Assembly: GCF_006228125.1 (NCBI RefSeq)
Contig: NZ_VDFY01000114.1
Location: forward strand, 1 to 56,955
DNA length: 56,955 nt
Direction of reading: 5' to 3'
Origin: Micromonospora orduensis
GTDB taxonomy: Bacteria; Actinomycetota; Actinomycetes; Mycobacteriales; Micromonosporaceae
Part shown: one piece after another, positions 42,228-49,529 of the stretch
How the letters are laid out: the number at the start of each line of letters is the position of its first letter
Numbering within the stretch: the first letter of the stretch is position 1
The notes under the pieces: model-generated
Database searches by the model: none
What the model was told of the DNA's origin: nothing
What the model saw: only the letters and a program-made list of their open reading frames with translations
Made by a program: the position numbers and the translations under genes

Positions 42228-44108
42228 ATGTCGTCAGCCGGTCGGGGACTACCCGACGTCGGGTCGGTCGTCGCCGCCCGCCAGGGCGACCAGCGCGCGC
42301 TCAACGACGTCGTAGCAGCCTCGCTCCCGCTGGTCTACAACATCGTCGGGCGTGCGCTGCGCGGCCACGCCGACGTCGACGACGTGGTCCAGGAGACGTT
42401 GGTACGGGTGATCCGGCACCTGCCCGGGCTCAACGACCCGGCCGCGTTCCGGTCCTGGCTGGTGGCGATCACCATCCGCCAGGTGCGCGACTGGGAGCAG
42501 CGCCGACGTGTCGCGCTCAGCCGCGACGCCGGGCTGGACGCGATCCACAACGTGCCCGACCCGGGTTCCGACTTCGCGGCGATGACGATCCTCCGGCTCG
42601 GTCTCACCGACCAGCGGCGTGAGGTCGCCGAGGCGACCCGCTGGCTCGACCCGGACGATCAGGTGCTGCTCTCGCTCTGGTGGCTGGAGGAGACCGGCGC
42701 GCTCGACCGGACCGAGGTCGCCGAGGCGCTCGGGCTCTCCCCGGGGCACGTCGCGGTGCGGGTGCACCGGATGAAGGACCAGATCCAGACGGCCCGTGCC
42801 GTCGTCCGTGCGCTACGGGTGCGCCCCGGCTGCCCGGACCTGCGTACCGTGACCGACGAGTGGGACGGCGTCCCCAATCCACTGTGGCGCAAACGGTTGG
42901 CCCGGCACGTCCGGGACTGCGCGTTCTGCGGACGGCTGGGGACGACCCTCCTGCCGATCGACCGGCTTCTCGCCGGCCTGCCGATGCTGCCGCTGCCGGC
43001 CGGCCTGGGCGCGCACCTGCCGGGTGCCGCCCCGGACGCGTCGCCGGTCGTCGCGTACCAGCCCTCGGACCCGGCGACCGGGGGTGCCGCCGGAACGACC
43101 CCGGCCGGTGCGGTGCCCACCGACGGCGACGGCGGGAACGCGCTTGTCAACCTCGCGCTGAACCGGCCCCGTGGCCTGCTCCCGGCGCTCGCCGTCGGGG
43201 CCGCCGCCGTCGTCCTCGCCATCACCACGCTGGTGGTCCGGCCGGATGATCCGCCCGCGCCCTCGTGGGCCGCTCCGCCGTCCGCGGCACCCACCGCCGT
43301 CGCCACCCCGAGCGCCACGCCCACGCCGAGCGTGCGGCCGTCGTCACGGGCACCGGTCGCGCCCGCGGTCAGCTCGGCGCGCAAGGGCGTCGGGGTGTGG
43401 GCCTTCGACGGGGTCAGCCGGGCGCTGGCCGGTTCGAAGGCCGGCTGGTACTACACCTGGGGCACCGAGCATCAGGGCATCACCACCCCGCCGGGCGTGA
43501 CCTTCGTGCCGATGATCCGGGGCGCGGAGAACGTCACCCCGCCCGAGTTGGCCCGGGCCCGGGCGGCCGGGCCGTACCTGCTCACGTTCAACGAGCCGGA
43601 CCTGCCCGAACAGTCCAACCTGACCGTCGAGCAGGCACTGGACCTGTGGCCGCGGTTGATGGCCACGGGCAGCAAGCTGGGCAGCCCGGCGGTCGCCTGG
43701 GGCGGTGACGATCCGCAGGGCTGGCTGGGTCGTTTCATGTCCGGCGCGGAGGCCCGTGGGCATCGGGTCGACTTCGTCACCCTGCACTGGTTCGGCGCCG
43801 ACTTCACCACCAGCACCGCCGTCGACCAGCTCCGGCGGTATCTCCAGGACGTGTACCAGCGGTACCGCAAGCCGATCTGGCTGACCGAGTTCGCGCTGAT
43901 CCGCTTCGGCGGTGGCGGCCAGCAGTTCCCTAGCCAGGAGCAGCAGGCCGCCTTCCTCACGGCGGCCACCACCATGTTGGGTCAACTCCCGTACGTGCAG
44001 CGCTACGCCTGGTTCGGTCTGCCCGCCACCGACAAGGACCGGTCCGGGCTGTTCCGGAGTGGAGCCGACGTGACCATGGTCGGGCGCGCCTTCCAGGCGG
44101 CACGGTGA
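42228..44108 (+). CDS. ECF-type sigma factor fused to membrane-anchored GH128/Asl1-like hydrolase
   Basis: A 626-aa single frame joining four parts. Residues about 25-95 are sigma region 2 (LVYNIVGRALRGHADVDDVV, then FRSWLVAITIRQVRDWEQRR); 140-190 are region 4 (EVAEALGLSPGHVAVRVHRM). About 225-237 lies RHVRDCAFCGRL, an H-x3-C-x2-C anti-sigma-like zinc motif. A membrane helix (LLPALAVGAAAVVLAITTLV, about 317-337) and a Pro/Ser/Thr linker follow. Residues 386-626 are a glycosyl hydrolase catalytic core: KGVGVWAFDG, acid Glu in LLTFNEPDLPEQSNLT (about 454), and nucleophile Glu in PIWLTEFALIRFGG (about 553). A GAAGGAG site 9 nt before ATG 42228 fixes the start. Topology predicts sigma inside, hydrolase outside. 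Confidence 0.9.
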   Translation: MSSAGRGLPDVGSVVAARQGDQRALNDVVAASLPLVYNIVGRALRGHADVDDVVQETLVRVIRHLPGLNDPAAFRSWLVAITIRQVRDWEQRRRVALSRDAGLDAIHNVPDPGSDFAAMTILRLGLTDQRREVAEATRWLDPDDQVLLSLWWLEETGALDRTEVAEALGLSPGHVAVRVHRMKDQIQTARAVVRALRVRPGCPDLRTVTDEWDGVPNPLWRKRLARHVRDCAFCGRLGTTLLPIDRLLAGLPMLPLPAGLGAHLPGAAPDASPVVAYQPSDPATGGAAGTTPAGAVPTDGDGGNALVNLALNRPRGLLPALAVGAAAVVLAITTLVVRPDDPPAPSWAAPPSAAPTAVATPSATPTPSVRPSSRAPVAPAVSSARKGVGVWAFDGVSRALAGSKAGWYYTWGTEHQGITTPPGVTFVPMIRGAENVTPPELARARAAGPYLLTFNEPDLPEQSNLTVEQALDLWPRLMATGSKLGSPAVAWGGDDPQGWLGRFMSGAEARGHRVDFVTLHWFGADFTTSTAVDQLRRYLQDVYQRYRKPIWLTEFALIRFGGGGQQFPSQEQQAAFLTAATTMLGQLPYVQRYAWFGLPATDKDRSGLFRSGADVTMVGRAFQAAR

Positions 44109-44162
44109 CCGTGCCCTGGCGGGTCGCCGGCGCCGTCGCGGCTCTGACGTGACCGGCAACCG

Positions 44163-44184
44163 CTGACCGGCGGCCGGCGGTCAG
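44163..44184. terminator. Short hairpin between convergent genes
   Basis: CTGACCG (44163-44169) pairs with CGGTCAG (44178-44184) over an 8-nt loop. It overlaps the stop codon of the acetyltransferase and follows the sigma-hydrolase fusion by 54 bp. It is a plausible but modest bidirectional terminator. Confidence 0.4.
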
Positions 44185-44741
44185 ACCGGCGTGGGGTGGT
44201 CCGCCTCGAATCGGGCCCGCGTGAGGAACGCCAGCTGGGCACGCTTGTCCGGCATGTCGATCTCCGAGTCGAGGGTGAAGCCCTCGATCTCCAGTCGGCG
44301 GAGCGCGAGGTGGTTGCGGATGTCGGGCTCGACGACGATCCGCTGGGCGGCCGGGTCGCGGAACAGGAAGCGGGCGAGGGCGGGACCGACGGCGGTGGTG
44401 AGGCCTCGGGCGAGCTGCCGGTCGGGGCTGAGCAGCAGGTGCATGCCGACGTCGCCGGGCTGGACGCGGTAGCGCTCGCCGACCGGGTCCGCCTCGGGCT
44501 GGTACGTCTGGAACAGGCCGACCGGCTCGTCGTCCAGGGTGATCAGGTACGCGTGGTGCGTCGGCAGGCTGTCGACGAAGGCGTAGATCTCACGGACCTC
44601 GTCCTGGGTGTGCGATCCCATGCCCCAGAAGGAGTTGCGGGGTTGGGTGACCCAGCGGTGCAGGAGCGCGGAGTGCCGGTCGGGATCCACGGCCAGCAAC
44701 GACAGCTCGCCGAGGCCGTCGAGCTTCTCCAGGTACGTCAT
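44181..44741 (-). CDS. IucB/RhbD-like GNAT acetyltransferase of the siderophore locus
   Basis: A 186-aa GNAT of the siderophore type (Acetyltransf_8-like). Motifs are LLHRWVTQPRNSFWGMGSHT, DDEPVGLFQTYQPEADPVGE, DVGMHLLLSPDRQLARGLTT for acetyl-CoA binding, and IVVEPDIRNHLALRRLEIEG. Relatives acylate N-hydroxylated amines in hydroxamate siderophores. It is divergent from the siderophore operon and shares its iron box, so it is iron-regulated. No N-hydroxylase gene is in the window, so its substrate here is open. Confidence 0.85.
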   Translation of the reverse strand: MTYLEKLDGLGELSLLAVDPDRHSALLHRWVTQPRNSFWGMGSHTQDEVREIYAFVDSLPTHHAYLITLDDEPVGLFQTYQPEADPVGERYRVQPGDVGMHLLLSPDRQLARGLTTAVGPALARFLFRDPAAQRIVVEPDIRNHLALRRLEIEGFTLDSEIDMPDKRAQLAFLTRARFEADHPTPV

Positions 44742-44831
44742 CGGGGCGCTGTCCTTTGCTTCGGGGTGGCGGTGCGGGGCCCGCGACGGGGCGTAACGAG
44801 AGGGGTTCGCTTGTTCCGCCGAGCGCCCAAC

Positions 44832-44850
44832 TTAGGTTACCCTCCCCTAA
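44832..44850. promoter_or_regulatory. IdeR/DtxR iron box (divergent promoter)
   Basis: The 19-mer starting TTAGGTTAC and ending CCCTAA matches the IdeR consensus TTAGGTTAGGCTAACCTAA at 15 of 19 positions. It lies between the GNAT gene (minus) and the siderophore-interacting-protein gene (plus), so one repressor-Fe(II) complex can shut both directions when iron is plentiful. Confidence 0.85.
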
Positions 44851-44878
44851 CGAAGGCTGACCTTACCTGGAGGGGTAC

Positions 44879-45589
44879 GTGAAACGGAACTGGGAGGCCC
44901 TGGTCCTCAAGGCCATGGGAGGCCGGGACTTTCGGTTGACCGTGCTGGGCACCGAGTCGGTCGAAGGGCACTACCAGCGGCTGCTCCTGGACGGCGGCGG
45001 CCTGCTGCAGGCGTGCGGCGTCCACCCCACCATGTGGATCCGGCTGTGGTTCGACAACGACGGCCGGGCACACCAGCGCGCGTACACTCTGGTCGACCCC
45101 GACCCGGCGACCGGCCGGTTCAGTCTCGAATTCGCCATCCACGACGGCTGCGCCGCCCGCTGGGCCACCACCGCGCAGGTCGGCGACACCATCGGCGCGA
45201 CCGTCCAGGGCAGCGCGTTCGAGGTGCCCGACCCCGCGCCCGAGCACCTCTACCTCGTCGGCGACGCGGCGTCGTTGCCCGCCGTGAACAGCCTCCTCGA
45301 CGCCGGCGCCGACATCCCGGCGACGGTCTGGCTGGAGTACGCCCACGAGGGCGAGAAGGCGCTCGCCGCACGAGCCCGAGCACACCACGACATCACCTGG
45401 GTGCCCCGGCGGGACGCCGGTCAGCACCTCGTCGACACGGTCTGCGCGGCCCTGCCGGCCAGCGACACCGGCCACTACTGGGTGGCCTGCGAGGCGGCCA
45501 GCACCCGCGGCATCACCCGACACATCCGGCGGACGCTCGGCGTCGACAAGGACCGGCTGACATCCCTCGGCTACTGGAAGGCGGCATGA
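44879..45589 (+). CDS. Siderophore-interacting flavoprotein (SIP/ViuB family)
   Basis: A 236-aa protein of the SIP/ViuB family. The N-terminal FAD-binding barrel has MWIRLWFDNDGRAHQRAYTL with the R-x-Y-T-like motif (about 45-65), then VDPDPATGRFSLEFAIHDG and AARWATTAQVGDTIGATVQG; the C-terminal part has YLVGDAASLPAVNSLLD (about 123) and HYWVACEAASTRGITRHI. These reductases take iron from internalised Fe(III)-siderophore. A GGAGGGG site precedes the GTG. It leads the iron-regulated operon. Confidence 0.92.
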   Translation: MKRNWEALVLKAMGGRDFRLTVLGTESVEGHYQRLLLDGGGLLQACGVHPTMWIRLWFDNDGRAHQRAYTLVDPDPATGRFSLEFAIHDGCAARWATTAQVGDTIGATVQGSAFEVPDPAPEHLYLVGDAASLPAVNSLLDAGADIPATVWLEYAHEGEKALAARARAHHDITWVPRRDAGQHLVDTVCAALPASDTGHYWVACEAASTRGITRHIRRTLGVDKDRLTSLGYWKAA

Positions 45590-46845
45590 GGGGCCGGCTC
45601 GGCACCCTGACCGCGCTGTACGTCACCCAGTACCTCGGCATCGGGTTCATCACCATCGGATTGACCGCCATCCTGCGCGACGGCGGCACCTCACTGGACA
45701 CCCTGGCGTTGCTCCAGGTCGTCGGCCTGATCTGGCCCATCAAGTTCCTCTGGGCGCCGATCCTCGACAGGTACGGCTCCCGGCACCGAGGTCACTACCG
45801 GTCCTGGCTGCTCGTCCTCCAGGGCGCCCTGGTCCTCGCGCTGCTGGCGCTGCTGCCGTTCTCCCGTCCGGCCGACGCGCTCGGCCCGGTCATCGCCATC
45901 TGCGCCGCGTACGTCTTCTTCTCCGCCACCCAGGACATCGCTGTGGACGCGGTCGCCGTTCGACTGCTCAGCGAGTCGACTCGGGGGGCCGGCAACGGGA
46001 TCCAGGTGGCCGCGAGCTACCTCGGCAACCTGCTCGGCGGCGGGGCGTGCGTCCTGGTCTACGACCGGTTCGGCTGGGCGTCGGCGATCGGGCTGCTGGC
46101 CGCGCTGACGGCGGTCGGCCTGCTGGTGGTGTGGCGGTTCCGGGAACCGGCCCGTACCGACCGGGTCGCCCGGGTCGGTACGGCGTACCGGGCTCTGCTG
46201 TCGGTGTTCGGCCAGCCGGGCTGCCGCTGGTGGACCTTCGGCGTGGTGCCGCTGGTCTACGTCGGTGCCGGCATGGCGTACGCGCTGGTCACCCCGGCGT
46301 TGGTCGACGCCGGTTGGTCGTTGGGCCGGATCGGCGTGGTCACCGGCGTGGTGATCAGCGCGCCGGCCATCGTGGCCGGTCTCGTGGCGGGGCTGGGTAT
46401 CGGGCGGTTCGGGCGGGGCGCGGTGCTGGTGGTGGGCGGCGCGGCTCTCGCGGTGTCGACGCTGCTGCTGTTGCCGCTGATGAACGGCCGCGCGCCGCTG
46501 GGCGGTACGGTCGCCGCGCTCTGCTGTTTCATGGTCGCGTACACCGTCGCCAACGTCGTGCTCTACACGGTCAACATGGACTACTCCCGGCCGGGCACCG
46601 GCGGCACCGACTTCACCGTCCTGTCCTCGTTCGGGCTCATCTGCTCGTTCGTGGCCGCGTCCGTCGCGCTGGCCGCCGCGGAGCGGATCGGCTACCCCTC
46701 GGTCGCGGTCGCCGCCATCGTCCTGGTGGCCGCCGGGGTGGTCCTCGGCCTCGCCCACCAGCGGCGCTTCCCCCGCGCCGTCGGCCCCGTCGACGGGCCG
46801 GCCACCGCCCGCCCGTCGGCCGACGGTGTGCGGGCAGCCGCGTGA
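45586..46845 (+). CDS. RhtX/AmpG-like MFS siderophore permease
   Basis: A 419-aa transporter with 12 membrane segments. TLTALYVTQYLGIGFITIGL, LQVVGLIWPIKFLWAPILDR and FFSATQDIAVDAVAVRLLS are characteristic of the AmpG/RhtX/FptX branch, which imports muropeptides or ferric siderophores across the inner membrane. In this iron-controlled operon import of the ferric siderophore is the likely job. Its ATG overlaps the SIP stop by 4 bases. Confidence 0.85.
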   Translation: MRGRLGTLTALYVTQYLGIGFITIGLTAILRDGGTSLDTLALLQVVGLIWPIKFLWAPILDRYGSRHRGHYRSWLLVLQGALVLALLALLPFSRPADALGPVIAICAAYVFFSATQDIAVDAVAVRLLSESTRGAGNGIQVAASYLGNLLGGGACVLVYDRFGWASAIGLLAALTAVGLLVVWRFREPARTDRVARVGTAYRALLSVFGQPGCRWWTFGVVPLVYVGAGMAYALVTPALVDAGWSLGRIGVVTGVVISAPAIVAGLVAGLGIGRFGRGAVLVVGGAALAVSTLLLLPLMNGRAPLGGTVAALCCFMVAYTVANVVLYTVNMDYSRPGTGGTDFTVLSSFGLICSFVAASVALAAAERIGYPSVAVAAIVLVAAGVVLGLAHQRRFPRAVGPVDGPATARPSADGVRAAA

Positions 46846-48341
46846 CCACGGTTCAACCGGCGACCGCCGCCACGGCACCGACACGGCTCCCGCGCCGCTG
46901 GCTGATCCTGGCCGTGTTGTGCGTCGCCCAACTCGTCGTGGTGCTGGACAACACCATCCTGACCGTGGCGGTGCCGGTGCTCACGACCGAGTTGAACGCC
47001 ACCACCGCCGACGTGCAGTGGATGATCAACGCGTACGCGTTGGTGCTGTCCGGGCTGCTGCTCACCGCCGGAAGCGCCGCCGACCGGTACGGGCGTCGCC
47101 GGATGCTGCTCACCGGGCTCGTCCTGTTCGGCGTCGGCTCGCTGGCCGCCGCGTTGGCCGGCGCCAGCGGTCAGTTGATCGCCGCCCGGGCCGGGATGGG
47201 CGTCGGTGGCGCGCTGCTGGTCACCTCGACGCTCGCGGTGGCCATGCAGGTCTTCGACGGCCCCGAGCGGTCGAGGGCGATCGGCATCTGGGCGGCCACC
47301 AGCGCGTTCGGCTTCGCCGTGGGGCCACCGATCGGCGGCACGATCCTCGCGCACCTGCCATGGGGTGCCATCTTCGCGATGAACGTCCCCATCGTGGTGG
47401 TCTGCCTGCTCGTCGGCCGGGCGCTGATACCGGAGTCCCGTGACCCGGTCGGCGGGCGCCTCGACGTGCTCGGCGCGGTGCTCTCCACCGCCGGCCTGAC
47501 CGCCGTCGTCTGGGCGATCATCTCCGGGCCCGAGCGGGGGTGGGCGTCCGTCGGGGTGCTCGGCGCGGCCGTGGTGGGCGTACTCCTGCTCGGGTTCTTC
47601 GTCAGCTGGGAGCGGCGGACCGCGCACCCGATGCTGGACATGCACTTCTTCCAGGACCGGCGCTTCGTCGGTGCGGTCTCCGGGGTCGTCCTGATCACGT
47701 TCGGTGCCACCGGCGCGCTGTTCCTGCTCACCCAGCACCTCCAGTTCGTCCGCGGCTACCCGGCCTGGGAGGCAGGGTTGCGGATGGCGCCCTTCGCCCT
47801 GTCCATCGTGCTGCTCAACGTCAGTGGTGTCGCCGCGACGGCGATCCGCCGCCTCGGCCTGGCGGCGGCCATCGCGGTGGGCATGACGCTGCTGGCGGCG
47901 GGTCTCGCGGTGGTCACGGTCGTCCCGTCCGACGGCTACGGGGTGCTGCTGGGCGGGCTGCTCGTCATGGGCGTCGGGTGCGCCCTGGCGAATCCGGCGA
48001 TCGTCGAGGCGGTGATGAGCGCGATCCCGGCGGAGAAGGCGGGCGCCGGCGCGGGTGTCGACGGCACCATGACCGAGGTCGGCAGCAGTCTCGGCATCGC
48101 GGTGCTGGGCGCCGTGCTGAACGCCCGGTTCGCCGCGCTGTTGCCGGCTGCCCTGGCCGGGGCCGGTTCGTTCCCGGCGGCCCTCGCCGCCTCGCGGGCG
48201 GGGCCGGAGCGGGAGTCCGTCACGGCCGCGTTCGCCTCGGCGCTGGAGACCGGGCAGTTGGTGGGCGCCGGAGCGGTCCTGCTCGGGGGGTTGGTGGCCG
48301 CCGGATTGTTGTACCGGGCAGATCGACCCATATCCGTCTAA
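46842..48341 (+). CDS. MFS exporter, DHA2 family, siderophore locus
   Basis: A 499-aa DHA2-type exporter with about 14 helices. Helix 1 has VAQLVVVLDNTILTVAVPVL, motif A AGSAADRYGRRRMLLTG, GAGMG-type GMGVGGALLVTSTLAV, and motif C-like TSAFGFAVGPPIGGTIL. By position it most likely exports the finished siderophore, as PvsC does in Vibrio. The GTG overlaps the RhtX-like stop by 4 bases. It ends in TAA with 18 bp before the next gene, and those 18 bp are part of the second iron box. Confidence 0.88.
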   Translation: MTTVQPATAATAPTRLPRRWLILAVLCVAQLVVVLDNTILTVAVPVLTTELNATTADVQWMINAYALVLSGLLLTAGSAADRYGRRRMLLTGLVLFGVGSLAAALAGASGQLIAARAGMGVGGALLVTSTLAVAMQVFDGPERSRAIGIWAATSAFGFAVGPPIGGTILAHLPWGAIFAMNVPIVVVCLLVGRALIPESRDPVGGRLDVLGAVLSTAGLTAVVWAIISGPERGWASVGVLGAAVVGVLLLGFFVSWERRTAHPMLDMHFFQDRRFVGAVSGVVLITFGATGALFLLTQHLQFVRGYPAWEAGLRMAPFALSIVLLNVSGVAATAIRRLGLAAAIAVGMTLLAAGLAVVTVVPSDGYGVLLGGLLVMGVGCALANPAIVEAVMSAIPAEKAGAGAGVDGTMTEVGSSLGIAVLGAVLNARFAALLPAALAGAGSFPAALAASRAGPERESVTAAFASALETGQLVGAGAVLLGGLVAAGLLYRADRPISV

Positions 48342-48360
48342 TAAGGGTAGGCTGCCCTAA
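48342..48360 (+). promoter_or_regulatory. Second IdeR/DtxR iron box, abutting a start codon
   Basis: TAAGGGTAGGCTGCCCTAA matches the IdeR consensus at 15 of 19 positions. It fills the gap between the MFS exporter stop (48341) and the ATP-grasp ATG (48360) and its last A is the first base of that ATG. It implies an internal iron-controlled promoter or a roadblock site, with little room for a ribosome site. Confidence 0.75.
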
Positions 48361-49529
48361 TGCGGCTGTACATCACCGCGCTGAACCCCACCGACGCCGT
48401 CCTGGACGGGTTCCTCCCGGCGGCGGCGTCGCTCGGGCTGCCGGTCACCGTCCTGACCGACCAGCCGGAGAGGTGGCCGCCCACGGTGACGGTGGAGCGA
48501 TGCGCCGTCCGGGAGGCGGCGGCGGTGGTCGCGGCGACGGCGGCGGACCGTCCGGCGGCGCTGCTGTCCAACAGCGACCACCTCCAGGAGGCCACCGCGA
48601 CCGCCGCGCGCAAGCTGGGCCTGCCCGGCAAGGACCCGGAGGCCGCCCGGCTCTGCAAGGACAAGGCCGAGGCCCGCCGGGTGATCGCGGCCGCCGGGCT
48701 CGATCGGGTACGCGCGGTCGCCCTCGACCCGGGTGCGCCCCCCACCGTCCCGGGCGGGATGTTCCCCGCAGTGGTGAAGCCCCGCACCGGGGTGGCCAGT
48801 GAGGACGCCTATCTGGTGGCCGACGACCGGGAGCTGGCCACCCGGGTCGCCGAGATCCGCGGCCGACGGCCGGACGTGGCGCTCGTGGTCGAGGAGTACC
48901 TGACCGGGGAGTTGCGGACCTACGACACCCTCGGCGACGGCACGGCGCTGGCCGGCACCGGCGGGTGGCGTACCCGACTCGGGCCGCCGCCGACCTTCAC
49001 CGAGGAGAGCCTGGACTGGTCGCCCCCGGCCGAGCAGATCGAGACGCAGTTGCGGGCCCGGCTCGACGCGCTCGGTGTCGGATTCGGCGCCTGCCACACC
49101 GAGTACGTCGTCTCCGACGGCCGGGTCCGCCTGATCGAGGTGAACTACCGCCTCATCGGTGACCGGATGGACCTGATCCTCGCCGAGCTGCTCGGCGTGC
49201 CGCTGTTCGAGTACGTCATCCGGCTGCACCTCGGCGAGCCGCTGACCGCCCTCGACCTGCCGGCCGCTGTCGACCGGCACGCGCGGGTCGAGTACGTCTG
49301 CGCGCACTCCTCCGGACGGCTCGTCGCCGCTCCCGGCGCGCTCGACCTGGTCGACGGCGACGTCCGGCTGGGCTGCCGGCCGCTGCGCGAGGTGGGTCGG
49401 GTCGCCGAGCACACCGGGACGAACCGTGACTATCTCGCCGTCCTGCACGCGATCGGCCCGGACGAGGACAGCGTCCGGGCCTCCCTGGCCACCTTCCGTG
49501 ACGGTCTTCAGTGGACGATTGCCGAGTGA
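48360..49529 (+). CDS. PvsA-like ATP-grasp siderophore ligase
   Basis: A 389-aa ATP-grasp ligase. The N-terminal segment MRLYITALNPTDAVLDGFLP, the ATP-binding part FPAVVKPRTGVASEDAYLV (about residue 139-157), VALVVEEYLTGELRTYDTL and the metal site VRLIEVNYRLIGDRMDLILA (about 258-277) follow the usual order. ATP-grasp enzymes form amide bonds through acyl phosphates. In the vibrioferrin cluster the equivalent PvsA couples an amino acid to a carboxylate unit. It has an iron box directly at its ATG, and overlaps the next gene by 4 bases. Confidence 0.85.
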   Translation: MRLYITALNPTDAVLDGFLPAAASLGLPVTVLTDQPERWPPTVTVERCAVREAAAVVAATAADRPAALLSNSDHLQEATATAARKLGLPGKDPEAARLCKDKAEARRVIAAAGLDRVRAVALDPGAPPTVPGGMFPAVVKPRTGVASEDAYLVADDRELATRVAEIRGRRPDVALVVEEYLTGELRTYDTLGDGTALAGTGGWRTRLGPPPTFTEESLDWSPPAEQIETQLRARLDALGVGFGACHTEYVVSDGRVRLIEVNYRLIGDRMDLILAELLGVPLFEYVIRLHLGEPLTALDLPAAVDRHARVEYVCAHSSGRLVAAPGALDLVDGDVRLGCRPLREVGRVAEHTGTNRDYLAVLHAIGPDEDSVRASLATFRDGLQWTIAE

